Below, one piece after another: positions 26,201 to 41,200 of a DNA stretch of 64,000 bases. Every line of letters starts with the position of its first letter. Position 1 is the first letter of the stretch. Location: the NCBI GenBank assembly GCA_028023455.1, contig JAQFVV010006203.1, forward strand, positions 11,320,876-11,384,875. The letters are read 5' to 3'. The notes under the pieces were generated by a model. That model did no database searches and was not told the DNA's origin. It saw only the letters and a list, made by a program, of their open reading frames with translations. A program made the translations under genes and the position numbers. This DNA comes from Epiperipatus broadwayi. Its lineage: Eukaryota > Onychophora > Udeonychophora > Euonychophora > Peripatidae.

Positions 26201-29200
26201 GTTTATAAAGCTTTGCAGTGTTAAAATCTCGTAAAGTTTGTGATATAATTCTAACTAAATTAATACATTAGCAGGTGGTTTGTAATAGCATGAAATTACT
26301 GATGATGATTATGTTATCATATTAATATCAGTTTTAGACAAAAAATATACATGCAAAATGCATAACTTTTTTTTTTATAATATATATTTTTTAATTTGTT
26401 AAAATAGCTAGGAATTATTATAACTAGCAAAGATTATGTGATTAACATTAGATAAAAAAGTTTCATATTAATCAAATTTTAATTTTCAGTTTGCTTTTTT
26501 TATTTCCAACAAATGGGAAACAGTGTTATTTGTAGTTGAATGCATTTATATTTCATCTATCATGGTTTAGGGTATGGCAGAGGAAAAGGACTTTGAATCG
26601 AAAGGATTTTGGATTGAGGCTTTATTTGTCCCTTCTGGTATTCAAACATTACACTGATTTTCCCAGCAACTAACCATTTGATTGTTTACACTTCAGACAA
26701 ATATAAGCTTTGTTGACAAAACTGAATCCAAAATGAAAAAAAATCCATCTCCTACTGACATATAAAGATATTATATACTGCTTGTTTAAACTTCAGGCAA
26801 AGATAATCTTTATATATATAATAATAATAATAAAAAGTCAGATGTCACATGACTTATATATAGCTTGCACTTACAAATATGTACAATTAAGAGCATGCTA
26901 ATGAGCTCTAAACAAGATTTTTTTTATTTATGATAAATGCTACTACAAGAGAGGTTTTTTTAATCTAATGTCGCAACTCCTCACTGAAGAGACCCATAGG
27001 TCGAAACCGGTCTGGGGATGTGAACAATCCAAGATAAAAATGATTTGAATGCCTTCTCTTGTAGTAGCATTTATCATAAATAAAAAAAAAAAGCTTGTTT
27101 AGAGCTCATTAGCATGCTCTTAATTTTACATATATTTATATATTAAATAACCAAAAAGACAAATGATTCCCAAGATGCATCTTTAATTGAGTATTAAAGT
27201 TTATGTCTGTGTTAGAGATAATCTCTGGTTTAGTAAACGATTAGTAATAATCATTACTGTATTTATCTAAAGTGGATGGTGTCAAAGATGTGGTTGAGTT
27301 AGTTTAACACTTGTAATTCAAAATGTAATCATAATCTTTTTTCAGAAAACCAAATCAAAATGGAAGAAAACACATCTTTAAATGATATAAAGATTTTTTT
27401 TTCTTTAGTTATTCTTTTTTACAAATCTTATACATTCTAATATACAAAACAACTTTTAAATAGCCCACTACAGGACAAAGACGTCATAATCTTCCTATTA
27501 AAAATATCAAAAAAGAAGGCAATTCTTAATCAGGCTTGGGTTATTTTACTACAATTTGATGTATAACTGCCATAGTTTTTAACTTTCAGACATTTTCTAT
27601 CATCCTCTCTAAATAAAATATATAAATTTCCCCATACTTTTTTTTTTTTTTAAAAAAAAAAACTTTTTTGGAACTATAATATCTACGAACATTTTGATTA
27701 TTTTTTATAATCTTAGTCAAATCGTAATTCATCTGAAATATAAAATAAACATAAAAATATTTAAATCAAAAAATACTATATATATAATATAGTTATAAGT
27801 ATAAACGATATTTTATAAAAAGTTAATTTTATTTTTTTATTTTTTAAAATAGATATGAAATTATTAATATTATAAAGACTTCCTTTTTAAGGTATTTTAA
27901 AATTGATCATTATTATCATTTTTTAAAAAAAACCTATATAATATATATAGTTGAAAACCATCAAACATCACGTGATCACCATTTTCTATGCTTACGCAAG
28001 CTGTTATTAGCAATTGCAAACTTTCCATACAGTAGTGCCATCCAGTGCAAGCTTTAATAATCAATGAATGCAGAAAGGTTTGTGCAGAAAATTCCAACTA
28101 GTGCCTACTTATCCAATATTTCCAGACTAATTTCTAGCTTGTGGCTTTCATCAGTGAGGAACTTTTGATCTGAGAACACTGCATCTAGTTATAATGATCT
28201 AATGCAACCCTCCAGCTGCCACCTGTATGGAAAGTTTGATACTGCTAATAATAGCTTACATAAATATAGAAAGTGGGGAATCATGTGATGTTTTAGTGGT
28301 TTTTTATAATTTCTCTGTATGGGATGATGGTGACTGTGGTTTTTGATAAACCAAGAACACCAAAATGTATGAATATCAAACTAGGTTCAGATCTATATGA
28401 CTATACAGGTAAATATTAGATTGAAAACATTAAAAGTGTTTTCATATTGAACACCTAGCTTTATAATTAACTATTGCATTATATTCTATGATCTAAGTTA
28501 AGCTTTTAGATACAAAGCTCCTCACTGATGAAAGCCACAAGCTAAAAACTAGTCTGGGGATTTTGGATGAATAGACACTAGATGGGGATTTTATGTACAA
28601 ATTTTTCTGCATCCGTGGATTGCCAAGGCTTGCACTGGATGGCTATTAATACCTAATTATGTTAAAAAAATTGCTGTAATTATTTCTGTTACAGATTAAA
28701 TGTAATTAAATTTTATTTTTATAGGGAACATATAATTAAAACAAAACCCACCAAATATCAATACAGTAAAATTCAAAGTAATATAATTTTTTTATTACAA
28801 GTAGGTTAAATTTATCAAAGTAAAGTAGTTTTAAATAATTTCCTATTTTTTTACATTCTCAATCCTTTTAATTTTCTAATTCATCACTATCATCATTTTC
28901 AACCAGTACCAATTCATTGCAGCCACCATGTTTAATCACATTTCTCCAATGTTTAACCTCTCTTCTTCACATTACACCAGAAAACTTTTTTTATTTCATC
29001 CACCCATTTAACATATGGCCTTTTTCTATATCTTATTAGATTTATTTGGGATCCAATTAGAACTTCAACTATCTATCTTATATCATCTCTTTTATCAATA
29101 TGTCTAGACAAGCTCTATTTTAGCCTTTTACTTCTTTCAATGATGTCAATAATAATTCTTTGATCTCTTTTTGTTACTTATAAGAAATATTTCTACACCT

Positions 29201-32200
29201 ACAGTAAATGGATTATACTCTCTTTATTGTTCTTCCATTAAGTGTCCAAGTTTTAGATGTGTAAGTAAGAACTGGTAAAACATCTTTTTTCAAATACATA
29301 GGCATATTTTAACTCTATAATTAATTTCATTTATTAAGTTTTTTTCTATATTAATAATTTAACAAAGTATTTATAATTTGTCTTGCATTGGTGGTCGAGA
29401 GGTCAGCACTAAAAAAAATATTGAACTTTATTTTAAGCTTTAATCGTACTCTCATCAGATAGTTCTTATAATATTTTCTGAACCAGTGAAGCATTGTTTA
29501 CAAAAGCAACCACATTATCTAAATAATCTAGATGTTTCAAATTATCTTCATTTATTATACCCCCTTAGCTTCCTATTTTATTCCACAATATACTATTTGA
29601 AAAACTGCTGTAAAAAAATTCTGGAAATATAAAACTATTCTGTAGTACATGATTTTTAATGTTAATTTTTTTATTATTATAATATAATATGATATCTGTG
29701 TTTGCATTTTGATAAATATTCTTCAGGATATGACAATATTCTTGGCCTGTATTTTGATATTTCAAAGCTTTAATTACTGTGGTAATATTTATAGAAGTAA
29801 ATGCAGTTTCATTATCTACAAATCCAAAGCATAATGGCAACTTAAATTTATTGAGGCATTCTATAATTTATTTCAATAGTTGAATGTGATATATTGTGAT
29901 TAAACCCTTTCAAATGCACCCTATTCTTTTGGTTGGATAGAATCCAAGGTTTATTGTAGACAAGTTGCATTGGTCTTGTTTGAGATTTTGTATAAAACTG
30001 ATAAAAGAACTGATAGATCTGTAATTTCTAATATCTTCTTTATCCCACAATATTACTACCACATTATTCAAATCATGTGGTAAATCTTTATCATTTAGAC
30101 ATTTGCTATATAACCTTGTCAACAATTTTTCTATTTCATGTTTTAAGATATGGAATATAATTCCTTCACTACTTGGAACTTTACATTTTTTCATAGACTT
30201 AATTGCATGTCTCACTTCAACATTTAAAATAAGTGATAATTCAGAAGATGTCATAATTGTAGAGGGTATTTTGTTTTCTTGTTCTTTATTAATATACATT
30301 TCGTTGTACAATTCTTCCACACATTTCATGATGTCACCCCCCCTCTTTAGTAATATTTCGATCTTTTTTTTCTTATTGCTAAAAGAACTTTCATTCTAAT
30401 AATAAGAGTTGTTCTTATACCATTATGAACTCTTTGAATATGGATTATTTTAAAAAATAATAATTTTTCTTTTTTTCTTTTATATTCTTGTGTCTCAATG
30501 AAAAATTTTCTAATAAATTGCTCTATCATTATATCTTACATGCAGTTCTTAGTAGAGTATCATTTGTCTTATAGATTTTAGTCAAGTGTGAACTATTTTC
30601 AAATTAACTTTATTAAAATGTTGCTGAAGGCGAGAAATATCAGCTATTATATGTCAAATGCGTTGACCGGGAAACGAACCCGGGCCAGCTGCTTGGAAGG
30701 CAGCTATGCTAACCACTAGGCCACATATATCCTTCCTCTCAGTATCTGATGATCAATTCCTATGCTGAATCTGTTAAGAACATTATAGTTTTGAAATATA
30801 TATTTTCTGTTAGGCAAAATATAATCCAATTCTACTGTAATCTTTTAATTATAATTATATAATGAAAGATTTATTAAAGAAACACTTTATATTGACAAAT
30901 TTAGTCTTGCTCTTAATAAAAATTGTATTTGAGTTTATTGTATGGCAATGAGATAATTTTGACTTTATTTATATATTCATTATGAAAATTAGATTTAATT
31001 ATAATAAATTTGTAGCAGTTAGTAAATAATCACATCAGATTTTTAAAAATAATTACATATTGATAAGAGGAAGTACAGTATATATCCCATAGGTTTTTTT
31101 GTTTTGTTTTGTTTTGTTGTTTGTTTGTTTTTGTTTTTTTAATATTTTGGTTAATTTTAAGGAATATTAAAAAAAAATAGTTCTTTGTTACATTAATAAT
31201 TTTATTCTCCATGGAAAAAAAACATTTTTTTTATAAAATAATTTGCTGCTGTATTTTATATACATATGTTTTTAAATTTATATATATTTTCTTTATGCGT
31301 AAGACGAATTATATCTTGATAAAAGAAATAGAAAATGATTAAATGTTGATGGATATTAAAAAAATGGTGTGGACAGTATTTGTATATTTATAATTGAGTT
31401 AAACTTTTTTTAAAAAAAAGAAGAAAGTTGCTAATAATTATTACTAAACTTTTTTTAGACTTGGTATTATCATATCACTTCTAGAATGGACATAAACTTA
31501 ATTAAAGGATAATACGTCTTATTTTTATTAAATACAACAATATAGTATTGAATTAGTTTCTTAATGAATGAATATTTAGCTATTATTGGATAGAGAGTAA
31601 AGATTTAAGATAGTATCGATGTGCCGAGTACAAAAAAAATATATAATTGTAATATAATACACTTTTTACCATTAATGAAAAAATAATCACGTTTTTATGA
31701 GAACTCGTATGATTTACATTTACACATCCAAGGGTAACAAAATCTCAGTTTTTCTCAATAGGAAGTTATTGTTTTAAAGTTGTCTTCCTGAGTTGTGTAA
31801 CTATAAATTTGTAGAAAACATTTTTGTATAAAATGAGATAATAATGGAATTTTTCCAGGTTATGTAATGTTCACGCACCAGAAGAAACAGGTTAAGCACC
31901 AATTTAGGTATCTTTACCTCTTGATTTCTTCACTCTTCCACCTAACTAAAACTTAACAGAGACATATAATAAAGTGATAGAAACATGACATTAAACAAAT
32001 TTTCAATTTTCTTGATAAAATTCACTGACTTTCACATCATGAAGCAGTAAATGTATAATTAGAAACAAAGCAACCAATAAGTTTAGTAAGGTGTCAAAGT
32101 GGACTCTAAAAAAATCAATGTTGACACTTAATAATGATAATGAAGCTTGCATACTTAGCATTTTTCTGTAAGGATATAAGACTGGAAAATACATTCATTG

Positions 32201-35200
32201 TAAGAGGAAAAGTTTGACATCTGACTAAATCATGAATATAAACTGATAGAGCAATAATACTGATATAGAAGTACTGCAGCCTACCACAGTTCAATTTTTG
32301 TGATAATGCAGCAGAAGAATAAAATGATTGGATTTAAGAAGAATTGGTAAAATAAGAGCATTTCTCAAACAAATATCCATAAGAATAGAAATGAGGGCAA
32401 AAAAATTAGGAAATATGAAGATTTGTAAGGCATAGCTGAAGCACTTCTTTATTACATTATTTGTGTAGATGTCTCTTCTATATTTAAAAGCATTAAAAGT
32501 AAATGAAAATAGATAAGAAGCAAATGCAAAAGATTGGTGTAACTGTTCTTAATACAATCAACTGCAACAAACTGTTATCTGATCTAGATATGAAAAAAAA
32601 CTGAACAGCTGTGTATAATTTCAAATCTTTACTTATTTGCTCCTAAAATATTTGCAAAGATACTAAAAATCTCTGTTATGATTACTTTCTGCTTTTTAAA
32701 TAAATATTAAAATACAGAGTGTACAAAAACTTCTTGTGTAATAACTTTAAAAACTTAAGATGTATAAATAATACAACCTCTCAAATGAATAATAATGCCT
32801 GAGAGTTCTTAAGAAGTTCAACTATCAGAATAGAGCTGGGCCATGATTCATGCTTCTTGAATCCCAGAGTCTGCATTCTACCAACACCCTAAAATATATA
32901 GTATTTTGTTATCAATGTTTAAAAATAATTTAGATTTTCTTTTTGAATTTCAAAAGAGTTCTTATTCTATGTGATATACTATTCATTTCTGTGTCTACTA
33001 GAGAAGAGTAGCTATCAGTTTTTGATTGATGATAAATTAGATTGATGTATAGATTATATCGTTAGGCATAAATAGAAATTACCAAGCATGTTAACTCAAT
33101 GACTGCATAATTGAAAATATCTATAAACAAAATATGATCTTTACAACCTTTCCATGTTTATTATAGTTTTCAAATATTCAGAATTCAGAGAAGAAAGCAT
33201 CAATAATCTAAGATATGTTGGTGATACCATACTTATAGTTGAAAAGACAGGTATTACAAGTCTAGAAAAGAATGAAATGATGGGATTAGAGCTAAATGTT
33301 AAAAACACTAAATTGTAACAGCAGGAACTATTTTCGAATCAATAATAAAGGCATTGGAAGCCTGTCCATAGGGGCTACAGCCCTACAAACCCCAGTGTAA
33401 AATGAATGTTTTGAATGTTTTTGTTTGAATATTATCATTCTTAAATTTGTATATTAATTAAATTTGTATATGTGTCTTACACAAATAGGATACAATGACT
33501 AAGTGAAGAGGCAAAAAAGTATTCACAGTCTACTTTTAGTGATATTTTGTTTCGCTTAGATACATGGACTTTTTGTTTCACTTAGATACACAGACTTTTT
33601 GTTTGCACTCTCTATCAGATGAGCAAAAGTGCCGCCCTGTGATATGACAGTGCTTTCATAATAAAACAAGTGTAAAAAAATGGTTTTGTTTAATTATTAT
33701 TGTTCTTAAATTTGTATATTAGTTGAATTCCTACATGTGTTTTACACAAATGTACACATAGAAGAGACAAAAAAGTACCTGCAACCTATTTTTAGTTATT
33801 TTTTTGTCTCACTTAGATACAGGCTCTTTTTGTTTGTGCTCCCTGTCAGATGGGCAAAATCCCAATAATGCAACAGTGCTCTCATAGTAAAACAAGTATT
33901 CATAATATTTTTATATGTGAGTATTTACTTTGAAGATACAGATCATTTTTGTTTATATTTTCAATTGCCACCCCACCACTATGAATTCTCACAGGTCACT
34001 ACTGAATGAAGACATAGAAGAAATTGGAAATTTGTACCTCTTTCATAAAAAATTCAATGATTTAGAAGTCAAAAAAAATTTAACAGAGCAACTCTGAAAA
34101 AAATTGCAAAAAAAAAAAAATATATCTGGAAATTTTTTTTAGATATGGAAACAACTTTCAAAACGAAGATCAGAACTATTCAAGATATGGTATTTTTGCG
34201 TGACTCTTTATAAAAATAAAAGATGGGCACTAAATAGAAAAAGAGCCATTGCTTTTGAACTGTTATTTTTGTGAAGAATTTTAAAAATTCTCAGGCTAAT
34301 ATTATTTTATTTTGGTCACATCATAAGATGATTTAATCTATTAAAAAGTATATAATGCAATGTAAAGATAGGTAGTGCAAGAAGAACATGGAGATAAAAA
34401 ATACATCATGCCAATAAGATATAAATTTAAGCAGCCCCAAAAACCATCTATTCATTTGTCACCAGAAAACGGTATCAGTTTGACAGTGTTTTCTACAACT
34501 GCTGCTACTACTACTACTAATAATAATAATGATTTTAAGATTCCTATTATTTTTAATGCACAAACGTTTCTTCTAAGAATTAAACCGTACATGTAATTAG
34601 TATTCACCACAACTACAAAAAAAATCTCATTCTCTAAATATGTTTGAAGTACAATATAATATTATGGAGATCATATAAATGAAAAATTTATAAAATGAAC
34701 TTTAAAAAAAGCTTCAATTATTAAGCATTCAAATGTTGTTGTTTTTTTTTATTTAAAATTTATAATGTTAATACACATATCTTATTGTTTTAAATTTTGA
34801 AACTACACAGTAACTTTTGATAAATTTTTGTAATGAAAATATCTATATTCTATTTTACAAAGTTTTTTCATAAACCTCAACCTATAGACATGCTCTGAAA
34901 TAAATGGATGTTTAAAACTGAAGAAATTCAAGCAGTAGCACTTTTTGACTTTTATGAGTTGATATACCATCCCCTAATTGACAGTATATAGAAGCAGAAT
35001 GTGCAAGATAGAGTCTGTTAAGATAATTTGAAGTGAATTGTTATGAATAAATTAAAAGTATATTTTTTAATTAATAAAAAAAATCTGGAATATAGACTTC
35101 TAACAAAACATGGTCACATTATTTACTTGTTGTGAATGCCATGTTAATTCTCAATTTTATGTTCATGAAAATGCATTAAAAAAAGAAACTTACTTATTCA

Positions 35201-38200
35201 TTAAGCATATAATTACCAAATATTATTATACTAGATCCCTAGAAAATAAATTTTTATAGTTTTTAGTTAAATTTAAAACATTTTTTCTTCTCATAAATAT
35301 GAAATATATATTAGATGTGATATGTTGGACTATTTCCATCATCTATGAGTGAATGTTGAATGTATAGAAAATGTTAAACTTTATTTAAACTTTCCAAATA
35401 CAAACAACTTGTTACAATAGAATGACAGCCTGTTAAGTTAAATTGCGCAGACGCTGTGAGAATGTTGTAATTATAATCGAACGCAAGACGTTATAAAATA
35501 AATGCTTAAACAACTTGTTAGTAATAACACACAAATAGTCAACACAGATTAGTAATAACACAATGTTTTGAGTAGTATTATTCTCCACTCTATTCAAAAT
35601 GTTGTGTAATTACTAACCTGTATTGTCTATTTGTGTGTTATTACTAACAAGTTCTTTGTATTTGGAAAGTTTAAATAAAGTTTAAAATTGTCTGTACATT
35701 CATCATTCATTCATAGATGATGGAAATAGTCCAACATATCACATTTAATAATATACCATCATCTCAAACCTTCAGACAAATATTAAATATATATTAATTT
35801 ATGAGATTACAACAACTCAAAATATTGCATAGGGATTCCTAAAGAACAAGAATATGAAAAAAAAAAAAAACTTTTTAGTGACAAAACATTTTAAAACCTT
35901 CTTTAAACAACTCATAAATCTTAAATAATTACACTTTTAAAGCTAAGTAAAGAAACATAGCTATTTGTAAGCTTACAGCAATTAAAAATATTGTATAGAG
36001 ACTCCTAGAATTAGTATAACTTAATAAATTAATCATTAATAGCTAATCATTTCATGTGAGTGCATGCTTGTGATTTGTATGTGTTATAAAATTATAAATT
36101 CAATTATCCATTGTGAAATAAATAATTACTCATTAATTTATTTACATTATATCTTTAGATTATTTAATACTAATATATTGATACTGATTTAGTATGTAAT
36201 CTTCTGTAGTTACATTACTTTACCACTAGGTGATGCTTTATCACATTTCCAAATGAATGAATTCTTGTGTAGTGCAGAGATGGATTAATGGATTCTGAAA
36301 CTTAGCAACTGTAAATTATGGTTTCACCCATTGATACTTATGATTTCCTGAACAATACACATTTGATTATTATTTTATTGATAAAAAATTTAATTATAAT
36401 ATACAGGAAACTTTTATTTGTACAAATGTAATGCAAAAGAATATTAAAATAATCAATAAAAAAATCAAATTATAATATACAGAAGATAGATAGTTACCTA
36501 TATAAATATATTTACAAACAAATAATAATTTTTCTTACAGTATGCATTTCTTACTCTAATTAAATGTTCATTGGTGAGTTATATTTACCTATTTATTTTG
36601 TTTTCTTTATTAATTCCCATAACATTTTATTTATGTTGTAAATAATAATGTAAACAAATTAGATAAGAAAACATTCTAAGAACCAATAAAATAAATAAGG
36701 TTAAATAAACATAATTCTTATTTTGGTAAATTTAAATAAAGTAAGAATTTATTTTCCAATCGATTATTTTGTTATTCTTTAATTATATTTGTATAAATAA
36801 ATATCTTCACTACATACTACAATTGAATTTCTTGTTGATTATTTTTTCATCCTGAAAATATGATCGGTCGTTATCCAGTGGAAGACACATGCCATTATGG
36901 TGGTACACTTATTAAACTAGTACCAATATATACTAATAGTAATTTATTTTGTAGAAAATATAATTTTTAATAGAAAAGTTATTTTCATACCCATACTAAA
37001 TAAATGGATAAAAGTTGTGGCTTGTACGTATAGGGTCAAATATAAAGTTGTAATATACAAAAAAGCACTTTTACAATTGGCTTCTACCTCTTTGTTTTTT
37101 AACCAACCATATAGCTGTTGGTCAATCTGAGATACTGTGAAAGGAGAATTAATGGAAAATATAAAGCCCATCAAAAGTATTACTTATAATATGTTTTATA
37201 AGACTTATCAAATTATTTAATAAATAAATAAATGTTTGATTAAATCTAATAAATAAAATTAGTGTTAATGCTAAATAAATTATTCTGTTTTCAATGAATA
37301 AAATCTTAGATTTTTGATGCACGTTTTTAAATATAAACTTTGATCTCTTTAGAAATGAAAATTGTGAAGTCCGAGTTAATCAAGAAAAATTACAAAGAGA
37401 GTTTGAATTAATTTGTCGAGAAAATGAACGGTTATATCGAAAATTGGAAGATGTAGAAAGGTAAAATAAAATAGTTAAGCAATATTACTAAACAATTTTA
37501 TTTTTATAAAACTCAGTTAATTATATATATTATGATTTATAATTTTTAGAGTATTTTTATCTTCACCAATCATTGATAGTCGCCGCAGTAATTTATCTCT
37601 ATCATCAGCCACATCTAGTCAGAGTTTTAAATCAGGATACTGCAGTAGCTGTTCTCAGGATATGGTGCTTCTATCTCATCATGGAACACCTCAAACAACT
37701 CCTCCAGTTAGAAATCGTCCATACTCCTTATCACAAACAGGAGATTCTTTAAGTAATGATAATTCAAGATTAAGGTGGTCAGGTGATGATAAGGGACCAA
37801 CAGTAAGTTGTTACTATCATTTGCAATTTAAGTATGCTTTGGATGTAACTTAATAATTATTTTTCGTTTTTAAATATGATACCTGGAAGCACTATTTTCT
37901 AGCATAAACACATCTGTAATTTTAGTTATGTGTGTGGACTTAATAAATAAAAACCTTTGTTATCTCCATCACCTTTTTTTTTTCCTTTTTTTTTTATCTT
38001 CCTAACTATCTATCTCTATCACTTTCTCTCTATATATGTATATTTTAATAAAATTCCATTCCACATTCCTGAATCATATGAATATCATAGTCATTTAATA
38101 AAGACAAGTAATTAAGACAAGTAATTAATTTATCTTTTTCAGATATTTTTGTTCATATGTTTTAGGAATATATGGTGGAATAAAGTATCTATAAATTTAT

Positions 38201-41200
38201 ATATATATACGTATATATATTGTAACAAATTTAAAGGTGGTCGCTCACAGATCCAGTGTAACAAAATTAAAGATGGTTCAAATAACTATTACCATATCTG
38301 AGTTGTCTACAATATATATAAGATCATAATATTTAAAATAACGTTGGATTTCTCAAGATATCCCACTATCAATAATTATAAGCAAATTATTAATAACAAG
38401 TATTATAACTCAGGTATATGAAATCACGTGAGGTGAGTACACTAGTAATTCAATAAAATATAACTCAGGTATACAGACAGTAGATCTTCTCCACTTTCAT
38501 TTCTTGGTTTGATGTTAAGTGCATGTTTAAACAAATACTAAGTGAATATGGTCTAGCAGGGTGCCACTAGATTATCTGAATCTAGACACGGTTATATCTA
38601 ATAACCTTTCACATGAATCCCCTCTTTTGGTACTTTATTTCTAATTAAAAATGAGAGATTTTGCTTTTTGAGCCATATCACTATACGCACTAATATTTAG
38701 GTAAAAGTAAAACATCTTTAAACCCAAGTGGAGTATATATTAGACATAAATCATTTCTCAGATCTTAGTGTAACAAATGTGTTTCAATATTTTTATAAGT
38801 TTACTAGCTCAGATTATATATAACTAATTTAGGATGGCAATTCACTCATCCTTGCATGAAATAGATGATGGGATGTGGTTATAATAATACTAAGAAATCA
38901 CTAAATATTATGAAATTAATATTTATTTATGGGAATAGATGATGGGATGTGGTTATAATAATACTAAGAAATCACTAAATATTATGAAATTAATATTTAT
39001 TTATGGCCTGTAAACATTTAAATAGCTCATTAATTAAAACGTTGATGATGATGATGATGATAATGATAATAATAATGATAATGACAATGGTTTCAACTAC
39101 AGCTCTAGGACTAAGCCTAAACATAAAACTAATTTTTATAAAGAAATTCATAATTATTGTTAATCTTAGTATATTTAATCATATCTTAAACAACTAATAT
39201 TTAACTATTGATGATGAATGATCACACTTAACAAAGACTACACTTAATGAAATATATACGCCTCGCCTCGTTTAATAAAACAAACTAATATTTATTACTG
39301 CATTTCTAACATATACATAAAAATTTCTAGATAAACATGAAAATTGATATGAATAAGAATAATAATAATAATTGATTATATAACAATCCTCAGATTAATT
39401 TAAAGTTCTTCCCCCTTTCCCTTCAAATGTATATTGTATTAAGTTGGATGTCACATTGACCATGATTTTCACTCCATGAGAAAAGTATTTCAAGAAAAAA
39501 AATATTATCTGCTCATTAGCACACATACTTTATAAATCTAACATGTAAGTAGAATGTTAAAAAAAAATGTTAATAGAATTGAAAGAGCAAGTTTTAGAAA
39601 CAAGTTTTAAATTATTTTCTCCCCCTCTCTTCTACCTCTGAAATGCTATACTTAACTTGAAACAAAATAATTTAATATTCTAATACTACTTGTTACTTCA
39701 CATTCACTCGCAATTATACACATATAAAAATATTATTATGTATGTGCGTGTTTTATCCCATAATAACAAAATATTATTTAAAACCAAAATAATAATAATA
39801 TATTAGTTAAAACTAAAATCATAATACCATAAAAAAAATTGTTTTACACATTAATATTTCATAACTGGAAAATTAATAAACAAATAATTTTGATACATTC
39901 AAGATCATTTATGAAGCTCAAAGTTATTATTAGTAAGACATTCTTGTTTTTAATTGATCTGAATAGTCTTTAAAAGTTCTTTAAATAAAATATACCACTT
40001 TATTGCTAAAATGTTTATTAAGACTCTGATATCATAAAAAAAATAGATATAAAAAGTCATATTACCGATCTTTTGTTTGTGGTGAATTTCCAAGGGTTCA
40101 AACTTGTCTTGTATAATGTCTATATTTCTGCAGCTACCATTTCCGTTTTACGTGGGAACAATCTCTTTCTTGAGGTGTATAACTATTTGATGATGATGAC
40201 TCTATTGAGGTTATTTGCTTTAGTGGACAATTTGGAAATCATTATATTAATTTTTCTTCTCTTCCTGTCAAGCATGATTCTTTTAGTGGATGAAATACAG
40301 CAGTTGTTTTCACATTTATAAATTTTCTTGAGTTTAAAATCAGTTGTTGGACCAATTAATTGGACTTGATGATTAATATTTATCAGTAGATTAATTCATC
40401 TTTCATCGAATGCAGGTGAATGCTTTCTTCCTTCTATTAAAAACATCTTATTTCTCTGGTCAGTTGAAAGGTGTAGAATATTATTTTAGACACAACATCT
40501 TTTCTTTCCTATATGATGCGCAGCTCCCCCAGATGGTCCGGACAAGATGGGATATACATATAATTTTTCTAACCAGCCATTTCTTATATTTTCAACATTC
40601 AATTTAATAGTCTAATAATCTGAATCATAATCACCATAATAATTCTTCAAGACAGCTTTTTATATCCAATTTTTAGCTAACTTCACCAATCAGAGATAGC
40701 GTCACTTGCTATTTTTGGACAAATTCATTTTAATTAGATCTCCAATTTATTTTCAACTAAATTATTTTTCAACTGAAAAGTTTAATCCTTTTTCCAGACA
40801 CTTTTGTTTTACAAAAAAAAAATAGACTTAAATTCTTTTTTCTTTTTTTTTTACACCTAGGTAACATTTCAAATTTTTGAGCTTCCTTCTTTAGATCTTA
40901 AGATAAGACAATTTCAAAATTAGAGTTCCCACCCAGATTAAGCTCCCAAAGTGACAAACAATCATTTACAAAAACAAAATTGCTACAAAAATAGATATCT
41001 GATTCAACAGATTTCCTCTTTTAACATAAAATTGTACAAAAAAATAATTTGACAAATTTAATCCTTCCTTTTCTTTCAATATTTAATAAATGTAAATTTC
41101 TGTATGTAATGTACACACATACTTCATTATTTCAAATCATTCATAAACTAACATTAAATAATATAATTGCTAGCTTAGTAATTATAACCCTATTATTTAA

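Larger units (their letters stand above)
27955..28650. mobile_element. Family 1 foldback element(s) with two divergent hammerhead-like motifs
   Basis: A left terminal block (AAACATCACGTGATCACC at 27963) opens and a right block (TCATGTGATGTTTTAGTGG at 28280) closes a shorter unit. A further family 1 right half follows to about 28650. The minus hammerhead is at 28111-28169 and the plus one at 28510-28568. Confidence 0.75.
25343..37352 (+). other. KIF12-like intron (12 kb), densely filled with repeats
   Basis: GT at 25343, AG at 37351-37352. Repeats are listed separately. Bases 30760-33150, 33920-35300 and 35800-37350 are AT-rich with no recognisable frame. Confidence 0.65.

Noticed and set aside
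28724-28760. Possible KIF12-like exon after TTTTTATAG at 28725
   Set aside because: Phases of the exons at 25210-25342 and 37353-37460 join perfectly without it, and the peptide has no kinesin-like character.
40073-40607. Two open frames of 82 and 65 codons
   Set aside because: Hydrophobic, low-complexity translation of T-rich DNA, with no motif and no splice context.
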